Of a stretch of 64,000 bases of DNA, positions 1 through 7,674 are shown one piece after another. Position 1 is the first letter of the stretch. Every line of letters begins with the position of its first letter. This DNA comes from Bradyrhizobium diazoefficiens (GTDB lineage Bacteria; Pseudomonadota; Alphaproteobacteria; Rhizobiales; Xanthobacteraceae): positions 868,001-932,000 of the forward strand of contig NZ_CP067102.1 in assembly GCF_016616885.1 (NCBI RefSeq), given 5' to 3'. The translations under genes and the position numbers were made by a program. A model generated the notes under the pieces. That model was not told where the DNA came from. It ran no database searches and saw only the letters and a list, made by a program, of their open reading frames with translations.

Positions 1-274
1 CCGCGCGCCTCGCTGGCCGGTCCTCCACGCGCACGTCGTGGCGATCGAAGATGTCGAACTTCTCCAGGATCGGATAGCGCTCGCTCGCCATCGCGAGCAC
101 GCGCAGCACCTTGGTCGCGGCCAGCGTCGGCCCGCTCACCTCCCAGCGCCGGATCGTGTCGGCACCGCCCTGCTCCGGCAATGCACACAGTTTCGCCATG
201 TCGGCCGCGGTGAGCTTGCGCTCGATGGCGTCGGAGAGGTCGGCGCGGAGTTGCTTCAGTTCGGGGCCGGTCAT
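1..274 (-). CDS. Truncated helix-turn-helix-like protein (N-terminal part)
   Basis: An open frame starts at ATG 274 and runs leftward off the window, giving 91 residues without a stop. The N-terminus (MTGPELKQLRADLSDAIERK) followed by an AADMAKLCALP segment and an RRWE motif resembles short Cro/C1-like or plasmid-type DNA-binding domains that recognise operators with a helix-turn-helix. No good ribosome-binding site is visible before the ATG and the C-terminus is missing, so the family call is tentative. The codon pattern (GC-rich third positions) supports a real gene. The two overlapping plus-strand frames look like its shadows. It lies 84 bp from the RidA-type gene and faces the same way. 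Confidence 0.5.
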   Translation of the reverse strand, partial: MTGPELKQLRADLSDAIERKLTAADMAKLCALPEQGGADTIRRWEVSGPTLAATKVLRVLAMASERYPILEKFDIFDRHDVRVEDRPARRA

Positions 275-358
275 GCTGCTTGCGTCCAGGGGGCACTGGA
301 GCAATGCACTAGCGCTGATTCGGGTCCATCCGAAGGCAGTGCTGTCCGGACTCCCATC

Positions 359-763
359 TCATCCGCGGTGCCCCGTGAGTGCGACGCAATCGACCTCGAC
401 GTCAAACGGTCCGGGCCATGATGGAACGTGCAGGAAGATGCGCGCAGGCGATTCATCCCCGAAGTAGCGGGCGTAGACCTCGTTGAACGCGGCAAAATGC
501 GCGGGATCGGGCGTGCAATAGACATTGCACTTGATCACCTCTGCCAGTGATGATCCCGCCGCTTCCAGGCATCGTTTCATCTGGTCCAGCACGATCTCGG
601 CTTGCCGTTCGAAGGGCATCGGCCTGACCTCGCCTGTATCGGGATCGAATGGCGGCAGACCGGACAGATAGACGAGGCCTCTAGCGACGATCACCGGATA
701 GATCGGGCCTTTGCGACGACGTTCCAGATAGCTCGATATCGGCTCCACGCGGATTCTTTTCAT
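359..763 (-). CDS. RidA (YjgF/YER057c/UK114) family protein
   Basis: This 134-residue protein has the length and pattern of RidA-family enamine/imine deaminases, small trimeric cytosolic proteins that hydrolyse reactive imine intermediates made by PLP enzymes. The family arginine that binds the substrate carboxylate is present at about R108 in SPARIFLHVP, followed by the conserved acidic residue near E123 in DVEVDCVAL. An upstream in-frame extension exists, but ATG 763 gives the normal family length and has GGGAGC upstream. The gene is divergent from an ArsR-type regulator across 115 bp, which suggests shared control. The exact subfamily and substrate cannot be read from sequence; it may act on an amino-acid-derived imine or belong to a catabolic RidA branch. 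Confidence 0.85.
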   Translation of the reverse strand: MKRIRVEPISSYLERRRKGPIYPVIVARGLVYLSGLPPFDPDTGEVRPMPFERQAEIVLDQMKRCLEAAGSSLAEVIKCNVYCTPDPAHFAAFNEVYARYFGDESPARIFLHVPSWPGPFDVEVDCVALTGHRG

Positions 764-878
764 GGGGCTGCTCCCGGGTTTGTGGAGTCCACGGTAGAGC
801 ACGGTCGGCATCCGATGGTTCGGCCGTCGCCAAACCATTGATGTTGTCGGACCGTGTTGGCGGCGATAGGATTGCACC

Positions 879-1643
879 ATGGTCGCAGCGGCAAACATGG
901 TCGAAGTCGCGGCGCTGGTCGGCGACACTGCGCGGGCCACGATGCTGGCGGCGCTGATGGGCGGACAGGCGCTGACCGCGAGCGAGCTCGCGTCGCGCGC
1001 ACGGATCACCAGATCGACGGCAAGTGGACATCTCGGCAAGCTGGTCGGTGCGCGGCTGCTCAGTGTGACGCAGAAGCGTCGCAACCGCTATTACCGTATC
1101 GCGTCGCCCCTGGTTGCCCGAATGCTTGAAAGCATCAAGGCGGTCGCCGCGATCGAGGTTCCGCAACGCCACCAGCCGCGCTCGATTGCCGATGACCGGC
1201 TTCGTTTTGCGCGCACCTGCTACGATCATCTGGCGGGCTGTCTCGGTGTCGCCATCGCCGACGCTCTCATCGCCAAGGGACACGTCGTCCTCACGGATGA
1301 CGGCGGCGAGGTGACGCCATCGGGCGCGCGGTTCCTGTCCAATTTTGGCGCCGAGCTGACGCCAATATCCGGAAGCAGGCGCTTCTTTTGCCGCCCGTGC
1401 CTGGATTGGAGCGAACGCCGCTATCACATCGCGGGGCACGTCGGCGCAGAGATTCAGCGGTGCTGTCTGAAGCGAGGCTGGCTGAGGCGCGACCCCGAAA
1501 CCCGGGTCGTGCGCGTCACGCCGGCCGGGCAAATTGGCTTGCGCAGGACGTTCGGCATCGATCTGGGCCGCAATCGCGGTCCGGCACATTCGCTTGTGCA
1601 CGGAGTTATGAACTCATGCCTATGGAAATCTCCTGATCAATGA
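879..1643 (+). CDS. ArsR-type winged-helix transcriptional regulator
   Basis: The first 80 residues form an ArsR-like winged helix: ALVGDTARATMLAAL, then a recognition-helix segment with RSTASGHLGKL, then a wing ending RNRYYRIA. The C-terminal part carries conserved cysteines: C114 and C121 in a TCYDHLAGC segment, and a CRPCLDWSERR motif at C171/C174. This arrangement recurs in a subgroup of ArsR regulators. The cysteines could sense metal or redox state, but no ligand can be assigned. It is divergent from the RidA-type gene and probably controls it and itself. A second ATG at 897 is an alternative start. The last 25 residues look like a non-conserved tail. Confidence 0.85.
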   Translation: MVAAANMVEVAALVGDTARATMLAALMGGQALTASELASRARITRSTASGHLGKLVGARLLSVTQKRRNRYYRIASPLVARMLESIKAVAAIEVPQRHQPRSIADDRLRFARTCYDHLAGCLGVAIADALIAKGHVVLTDDGGEVTPSGARFLSNFGAELTPISGSRRFFCRPCLDWSERRYHIAGHVGAEIQRCCLKRGWLRRDPETRVVRVTPAGQIGLRRTFGIDLGRNRGPAHSLVHGVMNSCLWKSPDQ

Positions 1644-1683
1644 ACAGATGGCGTAAGGGGCCCTAGCGACGAAGGGATCAGCC

Positions 1684-1971
1684 ATGACAACCATCAAACT
1701 CGCTCTTGCCGCACTCATCACGACCGGACTGCTTGCCGCGCCGTTCGCGGCTGAGGCGAAGAAGGTCCGGGCGAGCCGACATTACAGCACGGGTGTGGTG
1801 GCTCCGACCTATAGTGGCGCCGGAGTGACCGCGACGCAGCCGGGGCCGTCTTACGGGACGTCCGGGCAGACGGTCGGCACGGTCACGGCGCCGTCGATCG
1901 GAACGTATAATTGGCCCTCGGTCGGCGTGACCAATTCGGTCCCGACCTGGAGCAACACCAACCCGAAATAG
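1684..1971 (+). CDS. Small secreted protein, paralogue of the gene at 3761
   Basis: This 95-residue protein starts with a lysine and a hydrophobic stretch ending near AAEAKK, a typical Sec signal peptide. The mature part is short, rich in Ser, Thr, Gly and Pro, and has no recognisable domain. Its last 40 residues (GQTVGTVTAPSIGTYN, then SVGVTNSVPTWSNTNP) are almost repeated in the 93-residue protein at 3761. The two genes also share the DNA just upstream of the ATG (AAGGGATCAGCCATG versus AAAGGATCAGCCATG), so this is a duplication. The function is unknown; it is probably periplasmic or extracellular. Confidence 0.7.
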   Translation: MTTIKLALAALITTGLLAAPFAAEAKKVRASRHYSTGVVAPTYSGAGVTATQPGPSYGTSGQTVGTVTAPSIGTYNWPSVGVTNSVPTWSNTNPK

Positions 1972-1991
1972 GGATCAATCTGACGTGCGCT

Positions 1992-2921
1992 TCAACGCGC
2001 CCCGGTCGCCAGTCCCGACAGCAGATAGAGCGCAACCAGCAAGGTCGCGACCGATAGCATCGTCGTGATTGAGACCGTGGCCGCAACAAGCCTCTCCTCG
2101 ACCTTGTGTTCGTGCGCGAGCACGTAGACGGTTTTCGCTGTCGGCACCGCTGCGCAGATGACCGCGGCGACCGTGTAGAGCGGATTGAGGCCCGTGACCA
2201 CGCAAAGTCCGTAGACGATCAGCGGCATCACCACCAGCTTCACGGCCGCGAGCGCTAACGATGCCCCAAAGTTTGACCTCAGGCCTTCGACCGACAGGCC
2301 GATGGCAAACAGCGCGCAAGGCGTGAGCGCCGCGGCGATCATGTTCAGATAGGCCGCGACGGCCGCGGGAATCGGCAGGCCCGTGATCGCCCAGACGAGG
2401 CCAATGAGCGTCGACAGGACCATCGGATTGAGCAGGATCTGCTTCGCCAGTCTCGCCGACTGCACAGGCCCGCGTGCATCCCGTTCCAGTAGGATGACCG
2501 TGATCGGAAACATCACGGCGGCCACGAACACCGTCGCGACCGCCGCGGGCAAGACCGCGGGCTGGCCGTAGATCGCATGCAGGATTGGCAGTGCCACGAA
2601 GCCGGTATTGGTCATCGCCGCCGCCATGCCGTGGATCGTGCTGCTGGCGAGATCGTGTTTTCCGCCGGCGCGAACCGCCAGGAAGACCAGCGCGAAACAG
2701 ATAAGTGAGCCGCCGCCGAAGGCGAGCAGGAAGCGCCATTCCAGCAGATTGCGTGCCGGCTCCTGCGCGATCGTGACGATCAGCAGCGCCGGCATCGCGA
2801 CGTTGTAGGCGAAATGCACCAGCGCGTCGGCGAGCGAGCGGGAGAGATAACCGAACTCGCCGGCGAGCCAGCCGGTGACGATGATCGCGAATACGGGAAG
2901 AACGAGACTGGCGATCTCCAT
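1992..2921 (-). CDS. AEC-family (auxin efflux carrier-like) transporter
   Basis: The 309-residue protein is almost entirely hydrophobic, with about ten predicted membrane segments starting at MEIASLVLPVFAIIVTGWL. The pattern (GxLxxxFGYLSRSLADALVHFAYNVAMPALL early, and NPMVLSTLIG before the second half) matches the AEC/malonate-efflux family. These are inner-membrane carriers of organic acids, malonate or amphipathic compounds. ATG 2921 is preferred over upstream in-frame codons because a GGGGGAC sequence precedes it and it gives the usual N-terminus. It is convergent with the small secreted protein gene, 20 bp away. The substrate is unknown. Confidence 0.85.
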   Translation of the reverse strand: MEIASLVLPVFAIIVTGWLAGEFGYLSRSLADALVHFAYNVAMPALLIVTIAQEPARNLLEWRFLLAFGGGSLICFALVFLAVRAGGKHDLASSTIHGMAAAMTNTGFVALPILHAIYGQPAVLPAAVATVFVAAVMFPITVILLERDARGPVQSARLAKQILLNPMVLSTLIGLVWAITGLPIPAAVAAYLNMIAAALTPCALFAIGLSVEGLRSNFGASLALAAVKLVVMPLIVYGLCVVTGLNPLYTVAAVICAAVPTAKTVYVLAHEHKVEERLVAATVSITTMLSVATLLVALYLLSGLATGAR

Positions 2922-3025
2922 CCGGCGTCCCCCTGTGCCAAGCAGCCTCGCCATCCTAGCTTGGCGATGCATGCTCGTCACGGTTCAACCGGACCGCGCC
3001 GCCCCCGATCAGGCGACCCGTGGTC

Positions 3026-3235
3026 TCAGGCGCCCCGGCCGGTCTGTTGGCCGATCACGCAGCGCCACCCGGCCAGCCGCTCGGCCGGATGCTGGTTCAT
3101 CCATTCGGCAAGCTGCGGCGCGCCCATCATGCAGGACTGCATCGAGACCTCGGCGAAGTCCGATGTGGTGACGATCTGCTCGTGGCAATTTCCCGGAGAC
3201 GAGAGACTGCAGAGCACGGCGATGATCTTGATCAC
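3026..3235 (-). CDS. Conserved small hypothetical protein, 69 aa
   Basis: The frame opens with GTG at 3235, and the preceding gene's TGA overlaps it as GTGA, a typical translational-coupling junction. The protein begins MIKIIAVLCSLSSPGNCHEQ and includes SMQSCMMGAPQLAEWMNQHP and a C-terminal WRCVIG. Three or four cysteines are spread over 69 residues. The start could be a short signal or anchor segment, with the cysteines forming disulfides in the periplasm. I recognise the sequence type as a conserved orphan of Bradyrhizobium-like genomes but know of no function. Confidence 0.6.
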   Translation of the reverse strand: MIKIIAVLCSLSSPGNCHEQIVTTSDFAEVSMQSCMMGAPQLAEWMNQHPAERLAGWRCVIGQQTGRGA

Positions 3236-3396
3236 GCCAGATTTCCCACGTCGCCGCGGGCAGTGGCAGCCTTGTCGTGCCGCTCGCCAGCCGGATCAGC
3301 CGGCGGGAAGATGCTGTCATAGATCGCGCGCGCCTCCTGGATGAGGCGAACGCGCTCGCGCTCGGACTTCGAGACAAACTGAATAACCTGGCCCAT
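3232..3396 (-). CDS. Small hypothetical protein, 54 aa, coupled to the next gene
   Basis: ATG 3396 is preceded by GGAG at a good distance (GGAGCCGAC then ATG), so it is favoured over the upstream in-frame start at 3426. The product begins MGQVIQFVSKSERERVRLIQ and continues as a charged amphipathic helix (EARAIYDSIFPP), then a polar tail. No domain is recognised. It ends inside the start codon of the 69-residue gene, so the two form a compact two-gene unit. Function unknown. Confidence 0.55.
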   Translation of the reverse strand: MGQVIQFVSKSERERVRLIQEARAIYDSIFPPADPAGERHDKAATARGDVGNLA

Positions 3397-3760
3397 GTCG
3401 GCTCCGCTGGATCGGTGATCCGTCATCAGATGATAACAATCATTCCATCCGGATGTGGGGGGCAGAATTCAGGTTTGAAGCCAGGAGCTCAGTCACGCGG
3501 GATAAAAAGCCCGTGACTGCTCCGTTGCGGGGCGGAACGGGATGCCGGAGTGAAGCGTCCCGCTTCATGCCGCCGGCGCGCTCACCGGTGCCCGGCCCGA
3601 GCCGCTCGTCGCAGCATCGTGATGAATTGTCAGGACCTGCAGTATGTGCGTGTTACGGCACATTTTCGCGCGCGTGGCGTTGTCAGTTGGCTCAGTTCAC
3701 GGGCGGTTCGACCAGCGACGGTCGACGCGGCTTTAGGGATAGCGACCAAAAGGATCAGCC
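3397..3760. other. 364-bp intergenic region with a hairpin
   Basis: No convincing gene is visible here. Positions 3490-3519 form an inverted repeat: CAGTCAC pairs with GTGACTG, extended by GGG/CCC around an A-rich loop. It has no T-run and is not clearly a terminator. The last part should hold the promoter of the secreted-protein paralogue at 3761; its ATG-proximal 25 bp match those of the gene at 1684. The promoter of the two-gene unit starting at 3396 must also lie at the left end. Confidence 0.5.
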
Positions 3761-4042
3761 ATGACGAGAACGAGACGCTCCATTGTCGCACTTGTCGCTC
3801 TCGGATTTGCGGCAACGCCATTAGCTGTGAGAGCTGTGAGCGCACAGTCGTCCGGGACGGGTCCACAAAGCAGCACGAGCGTGCGCCCCGGAGTACCGGC
3901 ACAGCAAGGCACATATGGAAGTTCCGGACAGACTGCCGGGACGGTTACCGCGCCGTCGATCGGAACATCCAACCAGCCCTCCGTCGGTGTGACCAACTCA
4001 GTCCCCACCTGGAAAAACACGAATCCTCCGGCCAAGCAGTAA
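3761..4042 (+). CDS. Small secreted protein, paralogue of the gene at 1684
   Basis: This 93-residue product begins MTRTRRSIVALVALGFAATP, an Arg-rich n-region plus hydrophobic core, with likely signal peptidase cleavage near VSAQ. The mature part is polar and low in complexity. The C-terminal GQTAGTVTAPSIGTSN and SVGVTNSVPTWKNTNP blocks closely match the paralogue 2 kb upstream, whereas the N-terminal halves have diverged. The conserved block may therefore be the functional part. The gene is convergent with the ABC ATPase gene, 13 bp away. Function unknown. Confidence 0.7.
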   Translation: MTRTRRSIVALVALGFAATPLAVRAVSAQSSGTGPQSSTSVRPGVPAQQGTYGSSGQTAGTVTAPSIGTSNQPSVGVTNSVPTWKNTNPPAKQ

Positions 4043-4055
4043 CCGCTCGACGACC

Positions 4056-5678
4056 TCACGCCGCCGGCGCACGTTCCTTCTGTCCCGGCACGGCCGCGAG
4101 CAATTCGCGCGTGTAGGGATGTTCCGGCGCGGCGAAGAGCTGCGCGGTCGGCTGCAGCTCGACGATGGCGCCACGCTGCATCACCGCGATACGGTCGCAG
4201 ATTTGCGCGGCGACGCGCAGGTCATGGGTGATGAACAGCATCGACAAGCCAAGGCGCGCCTTGAGGTCTTCAAGCAATCTCAGCACCTGTGCCTGCACGG
4301 AGACGTCGAGCGCGGAGACGGCTTCGTCGGCGACGATGATCTCGGGCTCGAGCGCGAGCGCGCGCGCAATGCCGATGCGCTGACGCTGACCGCCGGAGAA
4401 TTCATGCGGATAGCGTTCGAGCGCGCCAGCGTCGAGTCCGACCATCTTCAGGAGATCGCGGGCGCGGTCGAATGCCACTTTCGGCTCGGTGCCGGCCGCG
4501 ATCGGGCCATCGGCGATGATATGGCCGATCTTGCGGCGCGGATTGAGCGAGGCGAACGGATCCTGAAAGATCATCTGGATGCGATGACGCTCGACGCGCA
4601 GCGCCTTGCCTGAGAGCTGTGTGAGATCGGTGTCGCCGATCCGTACCGTGCCGCGATCGGCCTCGATCAGCCGCATCACCAGCCGCGCCACCGACGATTT
4701 GCCGGAGCCGGATTCGCCAACGAGGCCGAGCGTCTCGCCCTTGCGGATGTTGAAATTGACCGCGCGCGCGGCATCGACGCGGCGGTCCTCGCGAAACCAG
4801 CCGCCCGAGGTGACGTAGGTCTTGTCCAGCCCGATCACCTCGACGGCTCTGGCCTGATCGTCCAGCGGCGCGCGCGCCGGCGGGTGCATCGACGGCACGG
4901 CGGCGAGCAGCGCCTTGGTGTAATCGTGCTGCGGCGCGTTGAAGACGGAGCTAGCGGGGCCTTCCTCGACGACCTTGCCGTGCCTGAGCACCACGACCTG
5001 GTCGGCGATATCTGCGACGACACCAAAGTCATGGGTGATGAACATCACCGCCATGTTGCGATTGCGCTGGAGGTTGCGGATCAGCTTCAGGATCTGCGCC
5101 TGCGTGGTGACGTCGAGCGCGGTGGTCGGCTCGTCGGCGACCAGCACGGCCGGCTCGAGCGCGAGCGCCATCGCGATCATGGCGCGCTGGCGCTGGCCGC
5201 CCGAGAGCTGGTGCGGATAGGCGCGCACGATGCGTTCAGGGTCGGGCAGGCCGACCTCGCGCGCCAGCGACAGCGCTTTCGCGCGCCGCTCCCTGGGCGT
5301 GAGCAGGCCGTGGGCCTCGAACATCTCCGCCATCTGGTCGCCGATCCGCATCAACGGATTGAGCGCGGTCATCGGCTCCTGGAAGATCATCGCGAGACGG
5401 CGGCCGCGCAAATCGCGCCAGCCGTCGTCATCGAGCTTGAGCAGATCGTGGCCGTCGAACTGGATCTCGCCTGATGTGACCGACACCGTATCGGGCAACA
5501 GGCCCATCAGCGCATGCGCGCACATCGATTTGCCGGAGCCGGATTCGCCGACGACGCAGACGATCTTGCCGGGCCGCAACTCGAGCGAGACGCCATCGAC
5601 GGCGAAGGGGCGCTCGGCGCCCTTGGGCAGCGCGATCCGCAAGTCCTTGATGGAGACGGCGGGCGGGGCGGTCATCAT
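4056..5678 (-). CDS. Peptide-type ABC transporter, fused double ATP-binding protein (DppD-DppF type)
   Basis: This 540-residue protein contains two complete ABC nucleotide-binding domains in tandem. The first has Walker [13 protein letters not shown], signature LSGGQRQR and Walker [13 protein letters not shown]. The second has [20 protein letters not shown] and IIVADEAVSALD. Each is followed by the C-terminal extension typical of oligopeptide/nickel importers. The fusion replaces the usual separate D and F subunits and energises the two permeases encoded upstream in the operon. ATG 5678 overlaps the permease stop by one base (TGATG), so translation is coupled. An in-frame upstream extension lies inside the permease gene and is rejected. 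Confidence 0.93.
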   Translation of the reverse strand: MMTAPPAVSIKDLRIALPKGAERPFAVDGVSLELRPGKIVCVVGESGSGKSMCAHALMGLLPDTVSVTSGEIQFDGHDLLKLDDDGWRDLRGRRLAMIFQEPMTALNPLMRIGDQMAEMFEAHGLLTPRERRAKALSLAREVGLPDPERIVRAYPHQLSGGQRQRAMIAMALALEPAVLVADEPTTALDVTTQAQILKLIRNLQRNRNMAVMFITHDFGVVADIADQVVVLRHGKVVEEGPASSVFNAPQHDYTKALLAAVPSMHPPARAPLDDQARAVEVIGLDKTYVTSGGWFREDRRVDAARAVNFNIRKGETLGLVGESGSGKSSVARLVMRLIEADRGTVRIGDTDLTQLSGKALRVERHRIQMIFQDPFASLNPRRKIGHIIADGPIAAGTEPKVAFDRARDLLKMVGLDAGALERYPHEFSGGQRQRIGIARALALEPEIIVADEAVSALDVSVQAQVLRLLEDLKARLGLSMLFITHDLRVAAQICDRIAVMQRGAIVELQPTAQLFAAPEHPYTRELLAAVPGQKERAPAA

Positions 5679-6517
5679 CAGCGTCCCTCCCGCGAGAGGC
5701 GCGGATTGAGCGCGTCGTTGAGGCCCTCGCCGATCAGGTTCAGTCCGAGCACCGAGATCAGGATCGCGACGCCGGGAAACACCGTGATCCACCAGGCCTG
5801 GCGGATCACAGTGCGGCCGGCGCCGACCATGTAGCCCCAGGAGATCAGATTGGGATCGCCGAGGCCGAGGAAGGACAGCGAGGATTCCAGCAGGATCGCG
5901 GTTGCGACCATCAGCGAGGCCAGCACGATCACTGGCGACAGCGCGTTGGGCAGGATCTCCCGCAGGATGATCCAGGTGTTGCTCTGTCCGGTGACGACGG
6001 CGGCCTGGACATATTCGCGCGTGCGTAGCGACAGCACCTCGCCGCGGACGAGGCGCGCGACCGGCGGCCAGCTCACCACTGCAATTGATGCCACGATCGA
6101 ATAGATCGACGGCTGCAGGATCGCCACCAGCACGATCGCGAGCGCAAAACTTGGAATGGTCTGGAAGAATTCGGTGAAGCGCATCAGGGCGTCGTCGACC
6201 TTGCCGCCGAAATAGCCGGCCATGGCGCCGATCGGAACGCCGACGACAAGTGCGACCAGCGTCGAGACGAGGCCGACCAGCAGCGAGACGCGTGCGCCAA
6301 AAATCATGCCGGCGAACACGTCGCGGCCGAGTGCGTCGGTGCCGAGCGGTACGGTCGAGAGCGTGAAGGGCGGCAGGAACGGCCGCTGCACCATGCGCCA
6401 GGGCGAATTCGGGAACAGCAACGGCCCGAACACTGCAACCGAGATGGCAAGCAGAAGGATGACGAGCCCGACGACGCCGCTCGGGCTCTTCAGCATCGAT
6501 GTCCAGAACTGTTTCAT
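5678..6517 (-). CDS. Peptide-type ABC transporter permease (DppC-like)
   Basis: The 279-residue inner-membrane protein has a short cytoplasmic N-terminus, a first transmembrane segment (VVGLVILLLAISVAVFGPLL), and then a BPD_transp_1 domain of about five segments. The coupling motif EYVQAAVVTGQSNTWIILRE contacts the ATPase. The periplasmic loop after the first helix (VPLGTDALGRDVFAGMIFG) is diagnostic of DppC/OppC proteins. The gene overlaps the DppB-like gene by four bases (ATGA), and its own stop overlaps the ATPase start. It pairs with the DppB-like permease to form the channel. Confidence 0.93.
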   Translation of the reverse strand: MKQFWTSMLKSPSGVVGLVILLLAISVAVFGPLLFPNSPWRMVQRPFLPPFTLSTVPLGTDALGRDVFAGMIFGARVSLLVGLVSTLVALVVGVPIGAMAGYFGGKVDDALMRFTEFFQTIPSFALAIVLVAILQPSIYSIVASIAVVSWPPVARLVRGEVLSLRTREYVQAAVVTGQSNTWIILREILPNALSPVIVLASLMVATAILLESSLSFLGLGDPNLISWGYMVGAGRTVIRQAWWITVFPGVAILISVLGLNLIGEGLNDALNPRLSREGR

Positions 6518-7485
6518 GCGGCGAATTCGATGCGTGGGTCGACCAGGCGATAGACGAGGTCGGTGATGAGGTTGAAGATCAGCACCATGACCGAGCAGGT
6601 CACGAAGACGCCGAGCAGCAGATTGTAGTCGCGCTGCAGCAGCGCGTCGTACATCAACCGCCCGATGCCGGGCCAGGCGAACACGGTCTCGGTGATGACG
6701 GCGCCGCCGATCAGCGTGCCGGCATGCACGCCGGCGAGCGTCACGACCGGCAGCAGCGCGTTGCGCAGCACATGGCGGCGCTGGATCACGGCGTCCGAGA
6801 GGCCCTTGGCGCGTGCGGTCTTGACGAAGTCGAGCCGCTTCACCTCCAGCATCGAGGCGCGCGTCATGCGGGTGTAGGTCGCCATGAAGAACAGGCCGAG
6901 CGTCATCGCCGGCATGATCAGGTGCTTGGCGACGTCGACCACATGGGCAAAGCCGGTGAGGTTGGCGCCGACCGTCTCGTAGCCGAAGCTCGGCAGCCAG
7001 TCGACCGTGACCGAGAACAGCAGGATTCCCATCAGCGCCACCCAGAAGATCGGCATGGCGTAGAAGATCAGCACCAAGACGGTGATGGCCGTGTCGAGGA
7101 AAGTTCCGGCAAAGCGCGCGGCGAAGGTGCCGAACAGGACACCGAGCGCGAGCGAGATCGCGAATGCCGTCAGCGTCAGCAGCAGCGTCGCCGGCAGCCG
7201 TTCGAGGATCAGCTTCGACACCGGTGCCTGCTGACGGAAGGAGAAGCCAAGGTCGAAGGTCGCGATGCCCTTGACGTAGATGAACAGCTGCTCGGGCAGC
7301 GGCTTGTCGAGGCCGAATTTTTCACGCAGCTGCTGGACGAAGACCTGGTCGCTGGCGCCGGCCTCGCCCGCCATCACGACGGCGGGATCGCCGGGCGCAA
7401 GCCGGATCAGGAAGAAATTGAGGACGACGATCGCAAGCAGGACGATCACGCCCTTCACGACACGCTGGGAGATGAAGGAGAGCAT
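6514..7485 (-). CDS. Peptide-type ABC transporter permease (DppB-like)
   Basis: This 323-residue permease begins with a membrane segment (FISQRVVKGVIVLLAIVVLN), then the family motif FFLIRLAPGDPAVVMAGE, and then the BPD_transp_1 core. The EAA-type loop (DFVKTARAKGLSDAVIQRRH) docks on the ATPase. The length and order are those of DppB/OppB. It is the first permease after the binding protein, from which it is separated by 189 bp holding a dispersed palindromic repeat. Substrate specificity lies in the binding protein. Confidence 0.93.
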   Translation of the reverse strand: MLSFISQRVVKGVIVLLAIVVLNFFLIRLAPGDPAVVMAGEAGASDQVFVQQLREKFGLDKPLPEQLFIYVKGIATFDLGFSFRQQAPVSKLILERLPATLLLTLTAFAISLALGVLFGTFAARFAGTFLDTAITVLVLIFYAMPIFWVALMGILLFSVTVDWLPSFGYETVGANLTGFAHVVDVAKHLIMPAMTLGLFFMATYTRMTRASMLEVKRLDFVKTARAKGLSDAVIQRRHVLRNALLPVVTLAGVHAGTLIGGAVITETVFAWPGIGRLMYDALLQRDYNLLLGVFVTCSVMVLIFNLITDLVYRLVDPRIEFAA

Positions 7486-7535
7486 TTTAGATGGCGATCA
7501 GATCAGGTTGAACGCAGCGACAATCGCGGTGCGCT

Positions 7536-7660
7536 CCCTCTCCCGCTTGCGGGAGAGGGCAGGGGAGAGGGTATTTCCGCAGAGAGGACGCCAAGAGGAG
7601 AGAGCCCTCACCCGCTACGCGCTTCGCGCGTACCGACCTCTCCCGCAAGCGGGAGAGGTC
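7536..7660. repeat. Dispersed palindromic (REP-like) repeat within the ABC operon
   Basis: Two strong hairpins face each other: CCCTCTCCCGCTTGCGGGAG at 7536 onward and GACCTCTCCCGCAAGCGG at 7635 onward. Between them lie GAGCCCTCACCCG and GCGCTTCGCGCG segments. Related units occur at 14628, 31921 and 47015, with minimal hairpins at 19394, 49141 and 53339. This copy lies between the binding-protein gene and the first permease gene and could limit read-through or protect upstream mRNA. Confidence 0.8.
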
Positions 7661-7674
7661 AGCGGCGCCCGCGG

